Shown here: in pieces, positions 34,393 through 42,324 of the stretch | Layout of the letters: the number at the start of each line of letters is the position of its first letter | Position numbering within the stretch: position 1 is the stretch's first letter | Origin: JAIBJN01 sp963830885 | GTDB lineage: Bacteria > Actinomycetota > Thermoleophilia > Gaiellales > Gaiellaceae | Assembly: GCA_963830885.1 (NCBI GenBank) | Contig: CAWHOA010000012.1 | Location: 62,001 to 126,000 of the forward strand | Direction of reading: 5' to 3' | DNA: 64,000 bases | Program-made: the position numbers and the translations under genes | The notes under the pieces: generated by a model | The model's database searches: none | The model's input: the letters and a program-made list of their open reading frames with translations, nothing else | Told to the model about the DNA's origin: nothing

Positions 34393-36171
34393 CTAGGCGA
34401 CGCGCACGGACTGCTTGTAGTACAGGGTGGTGAAACCGGTCTTCGTGACGCGGTATGTCACCGTCGCCGGATAGCGCGTGGCCCGGATCCGGAACGACAC
34501 CTTCCCGAGCGAGGTGGTGCGCTTGGTCACCGCGGTGAGGCCGGCCCCGGAGACCCGGACGGCGGCCGACGCGACGGGCGCGTTCGTGGCCAGGTTCCGG
34601 ACGGTCAGCGTGACGGTGCGGTAGACCCGGCGGACAGGATAGCCCTGGGCGCTTACCTTGAAGCGAAGATCGGCGGTTCCGCCTCCGGCGCCGGCGGCGC
34701 GCTGGAACGTCCCGGTGGTCGACCAGCGAAGGCCCACGAAGCCGGAGGAGCCGTTCTCGGCCTCCGCCTGGACACGCCAGTAGAGCGTCTTGCCGGTCGG
34801 GTAGGCGGTGCTGCTCGTGTAGGCGGACGAGTCAGTGAGGGCCCCGGGCGTCACCGCCGACTGCTCCTGGATGACGTTGGCGAACGTCGGATCGTCGGAA
34901 ACCTGCAGGCGGTAGCGGCGGGCCGCGAAGACGGGCGTCCAGGCGAAGACCGTGGCCGCGCTCGACACGACTACCCCGCTTGTCGGGCCGAGCAGGCTCG
35001 GCGGCGTGGCCTGCTTCACGAAGGACTGCGGATTGGCCAGCACCGGATCCGTCGAGACTCCGTGGCCAGTTTCCAGGGAAGCGGGGAGGACGGCCCAGTA
35101 GTAATCGGAGGTTTCGTCCGCGTATCCCTTCGTCTGCGACCCGGTGCGCGGCGCGAATGCGGTCACACGCGTGTAGGCGTAGTCCGCGATCGTCGTGAAG
35201 AACGGGTCCTTCGCGACGACGACGAAATAGCTCATCGCGCCGGGAATCGGGTCCCAGGTGAAGACCGGCATCTCCCCGACCGTAGAGCCCGACACGGGGC
35301 GGAGGTAGTCGGATGCCGACGGGTTGCACGGGTCGCAGCTCGCCGGGTCCGGGGGCCCGTCCCACGTGAAGGCGGGAACGTTGTTCGCGGGCAGGTACGT
35401 CCAGTCGCCCTCGACCTCCGGGCCGCTGGCCGATGAAGCGCGGTCGATCGGGCTCACGCGGACGCAGTACGCCTGCCCCTCGTCGAGATGCGTGATCAGG
35501 TCGTCGGAGGGGGAGATCCCGCGCGAGAGCGGGTCGGCGTTGATCCCGCGGTTCCAGCCGAGCGGCGTCCAGGCCGGCGTCGCCGTCTTCTTCTCCCAAC
35601 GAACGCTGCTCGACGCCGACCAGTCGCAGACGCCCGCGAACGGCGTCACGACCACCCGGTAGCTCGAGGCGCCTGGGGCGGGGTCCCAGAGGACGATCGG
35701 CGCGGCGACCGTCGATCCTGCGGGCAGCGGGTCGAGGTCCAGGTCGGCGAGACGGAGATTCGACACGCTCGGGTTGTTTCCGTACCCCTTGGTGAACTGG
35801 GGGCCGCCGGCCCAGGGGCCGGCGTTGCCGAGCGCGTCAAGGGCCCGCACCCGCCAGTAGTAGGTGTTGTTGGCCAGCACGACGGGAGGCGAGTACGACG
35901 TTCCGTAGGTCGTCATCGCGATCGAGAAGCTGATCTGGTCGCAGCAGACCTTCGAGCCGGGCGCCCAGTAGTCGGTCGAGTTGACCTCGACCTCGTAGCC
36001 CTTCGCGCCGGTGACCGCGGCCCACGTGAACTGCGGGTCGAACACGCCGGGGTTGGCGTCGAGGTCGGCGACCGCGAGACCCGTCGGCGCAGGCGGCGCG
36101 GCGGTGGCCGGGCCGGCCAGGGCGAGCACCAGGGCAAGGCCCGCGATGAGTATCCACAGTGTTCTCGACAA
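34393..36171 (-). CDS. Large secreted protein with fibronectin-type-III-like repeats
   Basis: From a TTG start (LSRTLWILIAGLALVLALAG) the protein has about 592 residues, a signal peptide ending PATAA, and a beta-rich exported body. At least four repeats share the pattern FTWDPIPGAMSYFVVVAKDP ... YYWAVLPA, e.g. PQFTWAAVTGAKGYEVEVNS, IVLWDPAPGASSYRVVVTPF, PVFTWDPIPGAMSYFVVVAK and TVFAWTPVFAARRYRLQVSD: fibronectin-III-like modules. Cys pairs suggest disulfides. The C terminus (about the last 90 residues) is an Ig-like segment with KTGFTTLYYKQSVRVA. It is likely a cell-surface or cell-wall adhesin; function unknown. An ATG 19 codons upstream is possible. Confidence 0.8.
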   Translation of the reverse strand: MSRTLWILIAGLALVLALAGPATAAPPAPTGLAVADLDANPGVFDPQFTWAAVTGAKGYEVEVNSTDYWAPGSKVCCDQISFSIAMTTYGTSYSPPVVLANNTYYWRVRALDALGNAGPWAGGPQFTKGYGNNPSVSNLRLADLDLDPLPAGSTVAAPIVLWDPAPGASSYRVVVTPFAGVCDWSASSSVRWEKKTATPAWTPLGWNRGINADPLSRGISPSDDLITHLDEGQAYCVRVSPIDRASSASGPEVEGDWTYLPANNVPAFTWDGPPDPASCDPCNPSASDYLRPVSGSTVGEMPVFTWDPIPGAMSYFVVVAKDPFFTTIADYAYTRVTAFAPRTGSQTKGYADETSDYYWAVLPASLETGHGVSTDPVLANPQSFVKQATPPSLLGPTSGVVVSSAATVFAWTPVFAARRYRLQVSDDPTFANVIQEQSAVTPGALTDSSAYTSSTAYPTGKTLYWRVQAEAENGSSGFVGLRWSTTGTFQRAAGAGGGTADLRFKVSAQGYPVRRVYRTVTLTVRNLATNAPVASAAVRVSGAGLTAVTKRTTSLGKVSFRIRATRYPATVTYRVTKTGFTTLYYKQSVRVA

Positions 36172-36262
36172 CGTCGACGACCCGGATCGCACCGTGGCCC
36201 CAGGCGGCGGCCCGTGCCATCCCCACAAGGGGGGATACCGGCCCGGGGTCTACCCTTCAGCC

Positions 36263-38818
36263 GTGGACGTCATCGTCTCCCACACGAACACGGACTTCGA
36301 CGCTCTCGGGGCGATGCTCGCCGCGCGCCGGCTCTACCCCGGCGCGGCGATCGCGCTCTCCGGCTCGCTGAACCGGAACGTCAGGGAGTTCTACCGGCTG
36401 CACGCCGACGACCTCGAGCTGGTCGAGGCCGGCCGGCTCGACCCGACGGCGATCCGGCGGCTGATCGTGGTCGAGACCGTCCACCGCGAGCGCCTGGGCG
36501 AGCTCGAGCAGGTTGCCCGCGACCCCGAGGTCGAGGTCGTCGTCTTCGACCACCACACCGGCGAGGCGCCCGACTGGGTGAAGCCGGAGAACCTCGTCCT
36601 CTCGGAGGACGGAGCCCTGACGACGACGATGGTAGGGATCCTGGCCGAGCGGGAGATCGCGGTCACGCCGCTCGAGGCGACCGTCTTCGCGCTCGGGATC
36701 CACGAGGACACGGGCTCGCTCGGCTACCCGGACGCCGGCGTCCGCGACGCCGAGGCGCTCGCCTGGTGCCTCCGCCACGGCGCCCTGCAGGACGTCGTCG
36801 CGCAGTACCTGCGCACGCCGCTCTCGGAGGAGGAGCGCGCGCTCCTCGACGCGCTGGTCTCCTCGGTCGAGGCGCACGAGGTGGCGGGCGTCGAGGTGCT
36901 GATCGCAGCTGTGGCCTGGCCTGTCTACGTCGACGGCGTCTCGAACCTCGCCCACAAGATCGTCGACCTCACCGACGCGCTCGCCCTGATCTGCCTCGTG
37001 GAGATGGACGGCCGCGTCTTCTGCGTCGTTCGCACGCGCCTGCACGAGCTCGACGCGGCCGGGGTCGCGGAGGCGCTCGGTGGAGGCGGCCATCCACAGG
37101 CCGCCTCGGCTGTGCACCGTGGTTCGCTTGCGGAGGCGCGTGAGCTCGTCCTGGCGGCGCTGCCCCAGGCGGCCCGACCCGTGCGCACGGCGGCCGAGAT
37201 CATGTCGCGCCCGGCGCGCTTCGTCGGGCCCGAGACCCCGGTTGCCGAGGCGATGGTGCTGTGCCAGCGCCACCGCCAGAGCGGGATCCTCGTCGGCGAC
37301 GCGCAGCGCCTCGCCGGTCACGTCACCCGCGAGAACCTCGACCAGGCGATCGGCCACGGCCTCTCCCACGCGCCGGTGAAGAGCGTGATGAGCACGGAGG
37401 TCGCCACCTGCTCCGAGGAGACGCCGCTCCCGGAGCTCACCCGCCTGCTCCGAAGCTCGGATGCCGGCCGGGTCGCCGTCGTGCGCGGAGGCGAGGTCGT
37501 CGGCGTCGTCGCCAGGAGCGATCTGCTGCACGCCCTGGGCGAAACGCGCGTCGAGGAGGCGGCGCCCGCCGGCCCCGACCTGAGCGAGCGCCTGCTCGCG
37601 CTTCCCGGGCTGGAGCCCCTGTTCCAGACCGTCCAGGCGGTGGGGGAGGGCTTCGAGGGCGTCTACCTCGTCGGCGGGGCGGTGCGCGACCTGCTCATGG
37701 ACGAGCCGAGCTTCGACGTGGACATCGCCGTCGAGGGCGACGGCATCGCGTTCGGGCGGGCACTGGCAAAGGCGCTGGGCGGGCGGGTCGTCCCGCACGA
37801 CAAGTTCGGCACCGCGGTCGTGATCCACGACGGCGGGCGGGTCGACGTGGCCACTGCGCGCACCGAGTTCTACGACTACCCGGGCGCGCTCCCGGCCGTG
37901 GAGCAAGCGTCGATCCGGCAGGACCTCTACCGGCGTGACTTCACGATCAACGCGCTCGCCGTCTCGCTCAAGGGCGAGGACTTCGGGCGGGTCGTGGACT
38001 TCTTCGGCGGCCTCGCCGACCTGGACGCAGGCGTGCTCCGCGTGCTCCACAACCTCTCGTTCATCGACGACCCGACGCGTCTCTTCCGGGCTCTCCGCTA
38101 CGAGAACCGCTACGGCTTCCGGATGGAGGCGCACACCCAGGGCCTGGCGCGGGCCTGCGTCGAGATGGAGCTCGTCGGCGAGCTCTCGTCGGCGCGCCTG
38201 CGCGACGAGCTGGAGGCGCTGCTCTCCGAGCAGGAGGTCGCCGGGACGCTCCGCCGCCTCGCCGAGCTGCATCTCGACCAGGCGATCCACCCGCACCTCG
38301 CCGCCGGGGAGGACGCGGTCGAGCTCGTGGCAGAGCTGGACGAGCTGCGTGCGCGGCTCGCGCCGGAGACGCCCGTGTGGCGGCCCCGACTCGCCGCGCT
38401 GGCGCGCCGCCTTCCCCCGGACGAGCTCTACGACTGGTTCGAGCGGCTGCGCCTGCGCCGCCGCGACGCCGACCGGATCGCCGACGCGGTCACCGTGGCG
38501 ACGCGGCTGCGGGAGCTCGTCGCGGGCACGGACGAGCCCGCTGCGCTCCGCGCGCTCGCGGAGCCGCACGATCCCGACGGCGTGCTGATGGCGATGGCCG
38601 GCGCCGGCGAGGAGGTGCGGTCGCGGCTGGAGCGGTACTTCGCGGAGCTGCGCGACGTGCGGCTGGAGATCTCGGGCGAAGACCTGGCCGAGCTCGGCCT
38701 CGCCGAGTCGCCGCAGGTCGGCGTCGTCCTCGACGAGGTGCTGCGCCGCAAGCTGAACGGCGAGCTCGCGGGCCGCGACGCCGAGCTGGCCGCGGCGCGT
38801 GAGCTGGTCGGCGCGTGA
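36263..38818 (+). CDS. cca: DHH-CBS-CBS-tRNA nucleotidyltransferase fusion
   Basis: An 851-residue multidomain enzyme. Residues 1-300 are a DHH/DHHA1 phosphoesterase (SHTNTDFDALGAMLAARRLY, VVFDHHTGEAPDWV, GGGGHPQAASAVHRG), residues about 310-430 are two CBS domains (EIMSRPARFVGPETPVAEAM and KSVMSTEVATCSEETPLPEL), and residues about 455-850 are a class II poly(A) polymerase/CCA-adding enzyme (YLVGGAVRDLLMDEPSFDVD with the catalytic Asp pair, QDLYRRDFTINALAVSL, RLFRALRYENRYGF). This architecture is known in Thermus, Aquifex and Actinobacteria. The tRNA-Pro in this window lacks an encoded CCA, so such an enzyme is required. TACCCT ends seven bases before the GTG: probably leaderless. Confidence 0.9.
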   Translation: MDVIVSHTNTDFDALGAMLAARRLYPGAAIALSGSLNRNVREFYRLHADDLELVEAGRLDPTAIRRLIVVETVHRERLGELEQVARDPEVEVVVFDHHTGEAPDWVKPENLVLSEDGALTTTMVGILAEREIAVTPLEATVFALGIHEDTGSLGYPDAGVRDAEALAWCLRHGALQDVVAQYLRTPLSEEERALLDALVSSVEAHEVAGVEVLIAAVAWPVYVDGVSNLAHKIVDLTDALALICLVEMDGRVFCVVRTRLHELDAAGVAEALGGGGHPQAASAVHRGSLAEARELVLAALPQAARPVRTAAEIMSRPARFVGPETPVAEAMVLCQRHRQSGILVGDAQRLAGHVTRENLDQAIGHGLSHAPVKSVMSTEVATCSEETPLPELTRLLRSSDAGRVAVVRGGEVVGVVARSDLLHALGETRVEEAAPAGPDLSERLLALPGLEPLFQTVQAVGEGFEGVYLVGGAVRDLLMDEPSFDVDIAVEGDGIAFGRALAKALGGRVVPHDKFGTAVVIHDGGRVDVATARTEFYDYPGALPAVEQASIRQDLYRRDFTINALAVSLKGEDFGRVVDFFGGLADLDAGVLRVLHNLSFIDDPTRLFRALRYENRYGFRMEAHTQGLARACVEMELVGELSSARLRDELEALLSEQEVAGTLRRLAELHLDQAIHPHLAAGEDAVELVAELDELRARLAPETPVWRPRLAALARRLPPDELYDWFERLRLRRRDADRIADAVTVATRLRELVAGTDEPAALRALAEPHDPDGVLMAMAGAGEEVRSRLERYFAELRDVRLEISGEDLAELGLAESPQVGVVLDEVLRRKLNGELAGRDAELAAARELVGA

Positions 38819-38923
38819 GCGTCGAGATCCTCGTCTGGTTTCTGCCGCACGTCGACCCGTCTCGGACGTCTTCTCGGAGGTTCTGGACGAGACCACGCGC
38901 GTGATGGTCTCTATCGTGACCGC

Positions 38924-39646
38924 ATGACGCTCTTCGACTGGGAGGCGCCCGGCCCCTACCGCGTGGCGTTCTCGACGCGGCTCGGCGGCGTCAGCGAGGG
39001 CTCGTTCGCGTCGCTCAACCTCGGCGTGTACACGGACGACGACCCTGAGCGCGTGCGCGAGAACCGCCGGCGCCTCTGCGCCGAGGTCGGCGTCGACCCG
39101 GAGACGGCGACGATGGGCTGGCAGCACCACAGCGCGGACGTGGCGAAGGCCGACGGGCGCGGGATCGTCACGCCCGGACTCGAATTCGAGCGCTGCGACG
39201 GGCTCTGGACCGACGAGCCCGGCCGGGCCGTGATGCTCCTCACCGCGGACTGCCTCCCGATCGCCCTGGCGCGCGCGAACGGAACGCCGGCGGTGGCCGT
39301 GCTGCACGCGGGCTGGCGCGGGCTCCTCGGCGGCATCGTCGAGGCGGGCGTGGCCGCGCTCGGGGACGGGCCTGTCGCGGCGGCGGTCGGCCCGGGGATC
39401 GGGCCGTGCTGCTACGAGGTCGGCGACGAGGTCGCCGCGCCGTTCCGCGAGCGCTTCGGCGAGGGCGTCGTCGCCGGGCGGAACCTCGACCTCCAGGAGG
39501 CGGCGGAGCGCGCCCTGCGCGCGGCCGGCTGCGTCTCCGTCGAGCGGGTCGGGCTCTGCACGTCCTGCGAGGAAGGCCTCTTCTTCTCCCACCGCCGCGA
39601 CCGCGGCCGCACGGGCCGCCAGGGGATCGTTGCCGCTCTCGTCTGA
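38924..39646 (+). CDS. pgeF: PgeF/YfiH (LACC1) family multi-copper-like purine nucleoside phosphorylase
   Basis: A 240-residue protein with the DUF152 signatures RLGGVSEGSFASLNLG, GWQHHS, LLTADCLPIALA and VLHAGWRGLLGGIVEAGV, then GPGIGPCCYEVGDEVAAPF and CTSCEEGLFFSHRRDRGRTG. The His/Cys/His triad binds zinc. Bacterial YfiH/PgeF edits misincorporated amino acids out of peptidoglycan precursors and the human homologue is a purine nucleoside phosphorylase; either may apply. It is followed by yggS with a 17-base overlap, the order pgeF-yggS-sepF-yggT seen next to ftsZ in Gram-positives. Confidence 0.9.
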   Translation: MTLFDWEAPGPYRVAFSTRLGGVSEGSFASLNLGVYTDDDPERVRENRRRLCAEVGVDPETATMGWQHHSADVAKADGRGIVTPGLEFERCDGLWTDEPGRAVMLLTADCLPIALARANGTPAVAVLHAGWRGLLGGIVEAGVAALGDGPVAAAVGPGIGPCCYEVGDEVAAPFRERFGEGVVAGRNLDLQEAAERALRAAGCVSVERVGLCTSCEEGLFFSHRRDRGRTGRQGIVAALV

Positions 39647-40247
39647 GGTCGTCCGTGAGAATTACGCGCGGATCCGCGAGGAGGTCGGTCCCGGCGTCAC
39701 CGTCGTGGCGGCCACGAAGTACGTCTCGGTGGACGACCTCGGCGTTCTCGCCGAGGCCGGGGTCGAGGTGGCGGGGGAGAACCGCCTCCAGGACCTGACC
39801 GAGAAGCACGCCCGCTACGGCAACGCGTTCCGCTGGCACTTCATCGGCCATCTCCAGTCGCGGAAGGCCCGCGAGGTCTCGGAGCTCTGCGAGCTCTGCC
39901 ACTCGCTCGCGAGCTCCTCGGCGGCGCGGCGCCTCACCATTCCGGCGCTGGTCGAGGTGAACCTCTCCGGGGAGGAGTCGAAGTCGGGAGTCGCGCCCGA
40001 GGCGCTGGCTGCCTTCCTCGTCGAGGCCCGCGAGGCCGGCGTTCAGGTGAGCGGCCTGATGACGATGCCGCCCCTCGCCGCCGACCCGGAGGCCTCGCGT
40101 CCGTACTTCCGGAGGCTGCGCGAGCTGGCAGGCGAGCACGACCTGCGCGAGCTTTCGATGGGGACGTCGCAGGACTACCGCGTGGCCGCGGAGGAGGGGG
40201 CGACGCTCGTCCGGGTGGGCTCCGTTCTCTACGACCGGTGGCGCTAG
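39630..40247 (+). CDS. yggS: YggS/PLPBP pyridoxal phosphate homeostasis protein
   Basis: A 205-residue protein of the COG0325 family. VVAATKYVSVDDLGVLAEAG holds the PLP-binding Lys, FRWHFIGHLQSRKAREV is the diagnostic block, ALVEVNLSGEESKSGV follows, and LSMGTSQDYRVAAEEGATLV with RVGSVLYD ends it. It is a single-domain PLP carrier in vitamin B6 balance. It starts at a TTG inside the pgeF tail and is about 20 residues shorter than usual, chiefly at the N terminus. The loop between residues 85 and 105 is compact. Confidence 0.88.
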   Translation: MPLSSEVVRENYARIREEVGPGVTVVAATKYVSVDDLGVLAEAGVEVAGENRLQDLTEKHARYGNAFRWHFIGHLQSRKAREVSELCELCHSLASSSAARRLTIPALVEVNLSGEESKSGVAPEALAAFLVEAREAGVQVSGLMTMPPLAADPEASRPYFRRLRELAGEHDLRELSMGTSQDYRVAAEEGATLVRVGSVLYDRWR

Positions 40248-40250
40248 TAT
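40245..40250 (+). promoter_or_regulatory. Probable -10 of a near-leaderless sepF promoter
   Basis: TAGTAT, whose first three bases are the yggS stop codon, ends 12 bases before the sepF ATG. There is no Shine-Dalgarno between them. Confidence 0.45.
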
Positions 40251-40262
40251 CGTTTCGCGGTT

Positions 40263-40814
40263 ATGGGACTCGGAGACGTCTGGAGCCGAGCGCTCGTCTA
40301 CTTCGGCATCGTCGAGGAGGACGAGTACTGGGACGAGGAGGCCTACGCGGCCGAGGAGGAGCTCGAGCGCACGTACGACCGCGACCGCCAGAACGTCCGT
40401 CGGATCAGCCCGCGCCAACGGCAGCGCGAGGAGTTCGAGGACTGGTCGGATCCCGACGCCGGCGGTGCGCCGGGCGCCCAGACGGCCGTCGCGCGACAGA
40501 CCAGCAGCAGGCGGCTGGAGGCCGTCGCCGGCGCGGCGGTGAAGGTCCACCTGGTCGTCCCGCGGAGCTTCAACGACGCCCAATCGATCGCGGACAAGTT
40601 CAAGGACTTGACGCCGGTGATCGTCAACCTGCAGAGCGCGGACCCCGAGCTCTCGAAGCGGCTGATCGACTTCTCGAGCGGGCTCACCTACGCGTTGGGC
40701 GGGAGCATGCAGCGGGTCGCCGACAAGGTGTTCCTGCTCACGCCCCGGAACGTCGAGGTCTCGGCCGAGGAGCGCGCGCGCCTCATCGACCGCGGCTTCT
40801 TCAACCAAGCCTGA
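40263..40814 (+). CDS. sepF: Cell division protein SepF
   Basis: A 183-residue SepF. The N terminus MGLGDVWSRALVYFGIVEED is the amphipathic membrane-targeting helix, residues about 30-95 form an acidic and disordered linker, and the C-terminal domain VKVHLVVPRSFNDAQSIADK ... DLTPVIVNLQSADPELSKRL and DFSSGLTYALGGSMQRVADK is the FtsZ-binding beta-alpha core. SepF tethers and bundles FtsZ at the division site and is the main FtsZ anchor in Actinobacteria, which lack FtsA. Here it follows pgeF-yggS and precedes yggT and divIVA, although ftsZ is not in the window. Confidence 0.93.
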   Translation: MGLGDVWSRALVYFGIVEEDEYWDEEAYAAEEELERTYDRDRQNVRRISPRQRQREEFEDWSDPDAGGAPGAQTAVARQTSSRRLEAVAGAAVKVHLVVPRSFNDAQSIADKFKDLTPVIVNLQSADPELSKRLIDFSSGLTYALGGSMQRVADKVFLLTPRNVEVSAEERARLIDRGFFNQA

Positions 40815-40867
40815 CGGTCGCGGCGCTTCGGTCTCGCTCCGCCCCGGAGCGGTAGGTTTCTCCCGCG

Positions 40868-41167
40868 ATGCTTCTGGCAGATGCGATCTCGACGGCGCAG
40901 GGCTTCGTCGACGCCCTCTACTACGTCTACCTGATCTGCATCCTCGCCTACATCATCACGTCCTGGGTGCCGCTGCCCTACAACACGACGCTGAACCGGA
41001 TCCAGCGGTTCCTCTACGACGTCGTCAACCCGTACCTGAGCCTCTTCCGGCGCTTCATCCCGCAGCTGAACCTGGGCGGGCTCGGCCTCGACCTCTCGCC
41101 GATCCTGGCGATCATCGTGCTCACGATCCTGCGTTCGGTGATCAACACCGGCCTCGACGCTCTTTGA
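40868..41167 (+). CDS. yggT: YggT-family membrane protein
   Basis: A 99-residue membrane protein with two predicted spans: YYVYLICILAYIITSWVPLP near the N terminus and LDLSPILAIIVLTILRSVIN near the C terminus, linked by the conserved FLYDVVNPYLSLFRRFIPQ. YggT proteins are linked to osmotic tolerance and chloroplast/cell division (YlmG). It is part of the sepF cluster. TAGGTT ends 10 bases before the ATG. Its TGA stop is the first two tip bases of palindromic repeat copy B plus the preceding T. Confidence 0.88.
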   Translation: MLLADAISTAQGFVDALYYVYLICILAYIITSWVPLPYNTTLNRIQRFLYDVVNPYLSLFRRFIPQLNLGGLGLDLSPILAIIVLTILRSVINTGLDAL

Positions 41168-41327
41168 GGGGCTGGCGAAACGCAGCCTGTGCCGCCGGGC
41201 TGCGCTGCTCGCCCCGAAGACTGCGTCCTCGGTCGCGCCCGTAGCCTCCGGCTACGAACGCTCCCTGCGTCCTTGTTTCGGAACGACCATCGCACCCCGG
41301 CGACGAGCGACGTTCCGCCAAACCCTC
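41166..41327 (-). repeat. Dispersed palindromic element, copy B (162 bp)
   Basis: Reverse-oriented relative to copies A and C. Ends are GAGGG / CCCTC, extended imperfectly to 12 bases (GAGGGGCTGGCG against GAGGGTTTGGCG). Read on the minus strand it carries GGCGGAACGTCGCTCGTCGC and GGGGTGCGATGG as in A, the core CAAGGACGCAGGGAGCGTTC with GTAGCC-GGA-GGCTAC, then GAGGACGC, and CGCAGCC...GGCTGCG as a third hairpin. It lies between yggT and divIVA; the left tip contains two bases of the yggT stop. Confidence 0.85.
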
Positions 41328-41369
41328 TGACGTAGGAAAGCGCGCAGCAGCGGCGAAGGACCCGGCGCG

Positions 41370-41858
41370 ATGTCGCTGACCCCCGTGGAGATCCGCCATG
41401 TCCGGATCGGCCGCCGCCCGCTCGGCTACGAACGGCCGGAGGTCGACCGGCTGCTCGACGACATCGCGTCAAGCTACGAGGACGTGTGGCGCGACCGCGC
41501 CGACCTCCGCGACGAGATCGACCGCCTCGGGAGCGAGCTTCAGCGCCAGCGCGAGACCGAGGAGGCGCTGCGCAACACGCTGCTCTCGGCCGAGCGCATG
41601 GCCGACGAGTTGCGCGCGCGGGCCCATCACGAGGCCGACCTGATCGTCGAGGAGGCGCGCGCGAAGGCCCGCGATATCGCCGCCTCTGCGGAGGCCGAGG
41701 AGCAGCGCGTGCGTGACGAGATCCGCCGCCTGCGGGCGCTCGAGACCGATGTCCGGGCGGAGTTCAGGGCCTTCCTGGGCTCGTCGCTGGAGCGGCTCGA
41801 GGGCGACCCTCCGGGCGCTCGTGAGGCCCCGGAGCGCGCCCAGCAACCCGCCGGCTAG
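41370..41858 (+). CDS. DivIVA-domain coiled-coil protein
   Basis: A 162-residue protein. LTPVEIRHVRIGRRPLGYER followed by PEVDRLLDDIASSYE is the DivIVA N-terminal lipid-binding domain, and residues 45-150 form an unbroken coiled coil (SELQRQRETEEALRNTLLSA ... IVEEARAKARDIAASAEAEE). The DivIVA family gathers at curved membrane (poles and septum) and in Actinobacteria (Wag31) directs polar growth. Short for Wag31 (about 260), so a related DivIVA-like protein. Next to sepF-yggT as in many Gram-positives. Repeat copy B occupies much of its upstream region. Confidence 0.88.
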   Translation: MSLTPVEIRHVRIGRRPLGYERPEVDRLLDDIASSYEDVWRDRADLRDEIDRLGSELQRQRETEEALRNTLLSAERMADELRARAHHEADLIVEEARAKARDIAASAEAEEQRVRDEIRRLRALETDVRAEFRAFLGSSLERLEGDPPGAREAPERAQQPAG

Positions 41859-41887
41859 GTCCCTCGGGAGGCCGCCGGACCGGCGGA

Positions 41888-41893
41888 TATACT
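41888..41893 (+). promoter_or_regulatory. -10 hexamer of a leaderless promoter (DksA/TraR gene)
   Basis: TATACT, an excellent -10 match, ends six bases before the GTG start codon, so transcription would begin at or next to the start codon. No ribosome binding site is present. Confidence 0.55.
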
Positions 41894-41899
41894 CGGCAG

Positions 41900-42256
41900 G
41901 TGGACACCGAGTATTTCCGGAAGCTCCTCGTCGACGAGCGCGAGCGCGTGTCGTCGACCGTCGAGAACCTGCACGAGTCCAACTCGCGCTCGTTCGAGGA
42001 GGAAACCGAGGAGGAGACGTACGACAACCACCTCGCGGACTCCGCCACGGCGACGCTCAACCGCGAGATCGACTCCACGCTCGAGGAGAACTCCGGGCAC
42101 GTCCTCGTCGGGATCGACGAGGCGCTCGACCGAATCGAAAACGGGACGTTCGGGACCTGTGCGCGCTGCGGGAAGCAGATCGCCGAGGATCGACTCGAGG
42201 CCCTCCCGTACGCAACGAGGTGTATCGACTGCCAGCGTCTCGCCGAGAGGGCCTAG
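41900..42256 (+). CDS. TraR/DksA-type C4 zinc-finger protein
   Basis: A 118-residue protein with an N-terminal helical hairpin (TEYFRKLLVDERERVSSTVE ... SATATLNREIDSTLEENSGH), then FGTCARCGKQIAEDRLEALP and CIDCQRLAERA, the DksA/TraR zinc finger with the ICEDC-like end. DksA relatives bind RNA polymerase through its secondary channel; short actinobacterial and Bacillus (YteA-like) forms act in stress or stringent responses, but the target is not defined here. It has its own leaderless promoter and precedes lspA. Confidence 0.85.
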   Translation: MDTEYFRKLLVDERERVSSTVENLHESNSRSFEEETEEETYDNHLADSATATLNREIDSTLEENSGHVLVGIDEALDRIENGTFGTCARCGKQIAEDRLEALPYATRCIDCQRLAERA

Positions 42257-42324
42257 TCAACCCGTCGGCGAGGCTGATCGACGTTCGCGTCGGATCGGCC
42301 ACGGACGGACGCGTGCCGATCTCG

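Noticed and set aside
38820..38923. Inverted-repeat-like CGTCTGG...AGACC spacer before pgeF
   Set aside because: Stem matches are short and interrupted and share no sequence with the repeat family.
36257..39592. Very long open frame (about 1,100 codons) antisense to cca-pgeF
   Set aside because: It is the mirror of well-supported plus-strand genes with intact domain motifs; at this GC content the complementary frame is open by composition alone.
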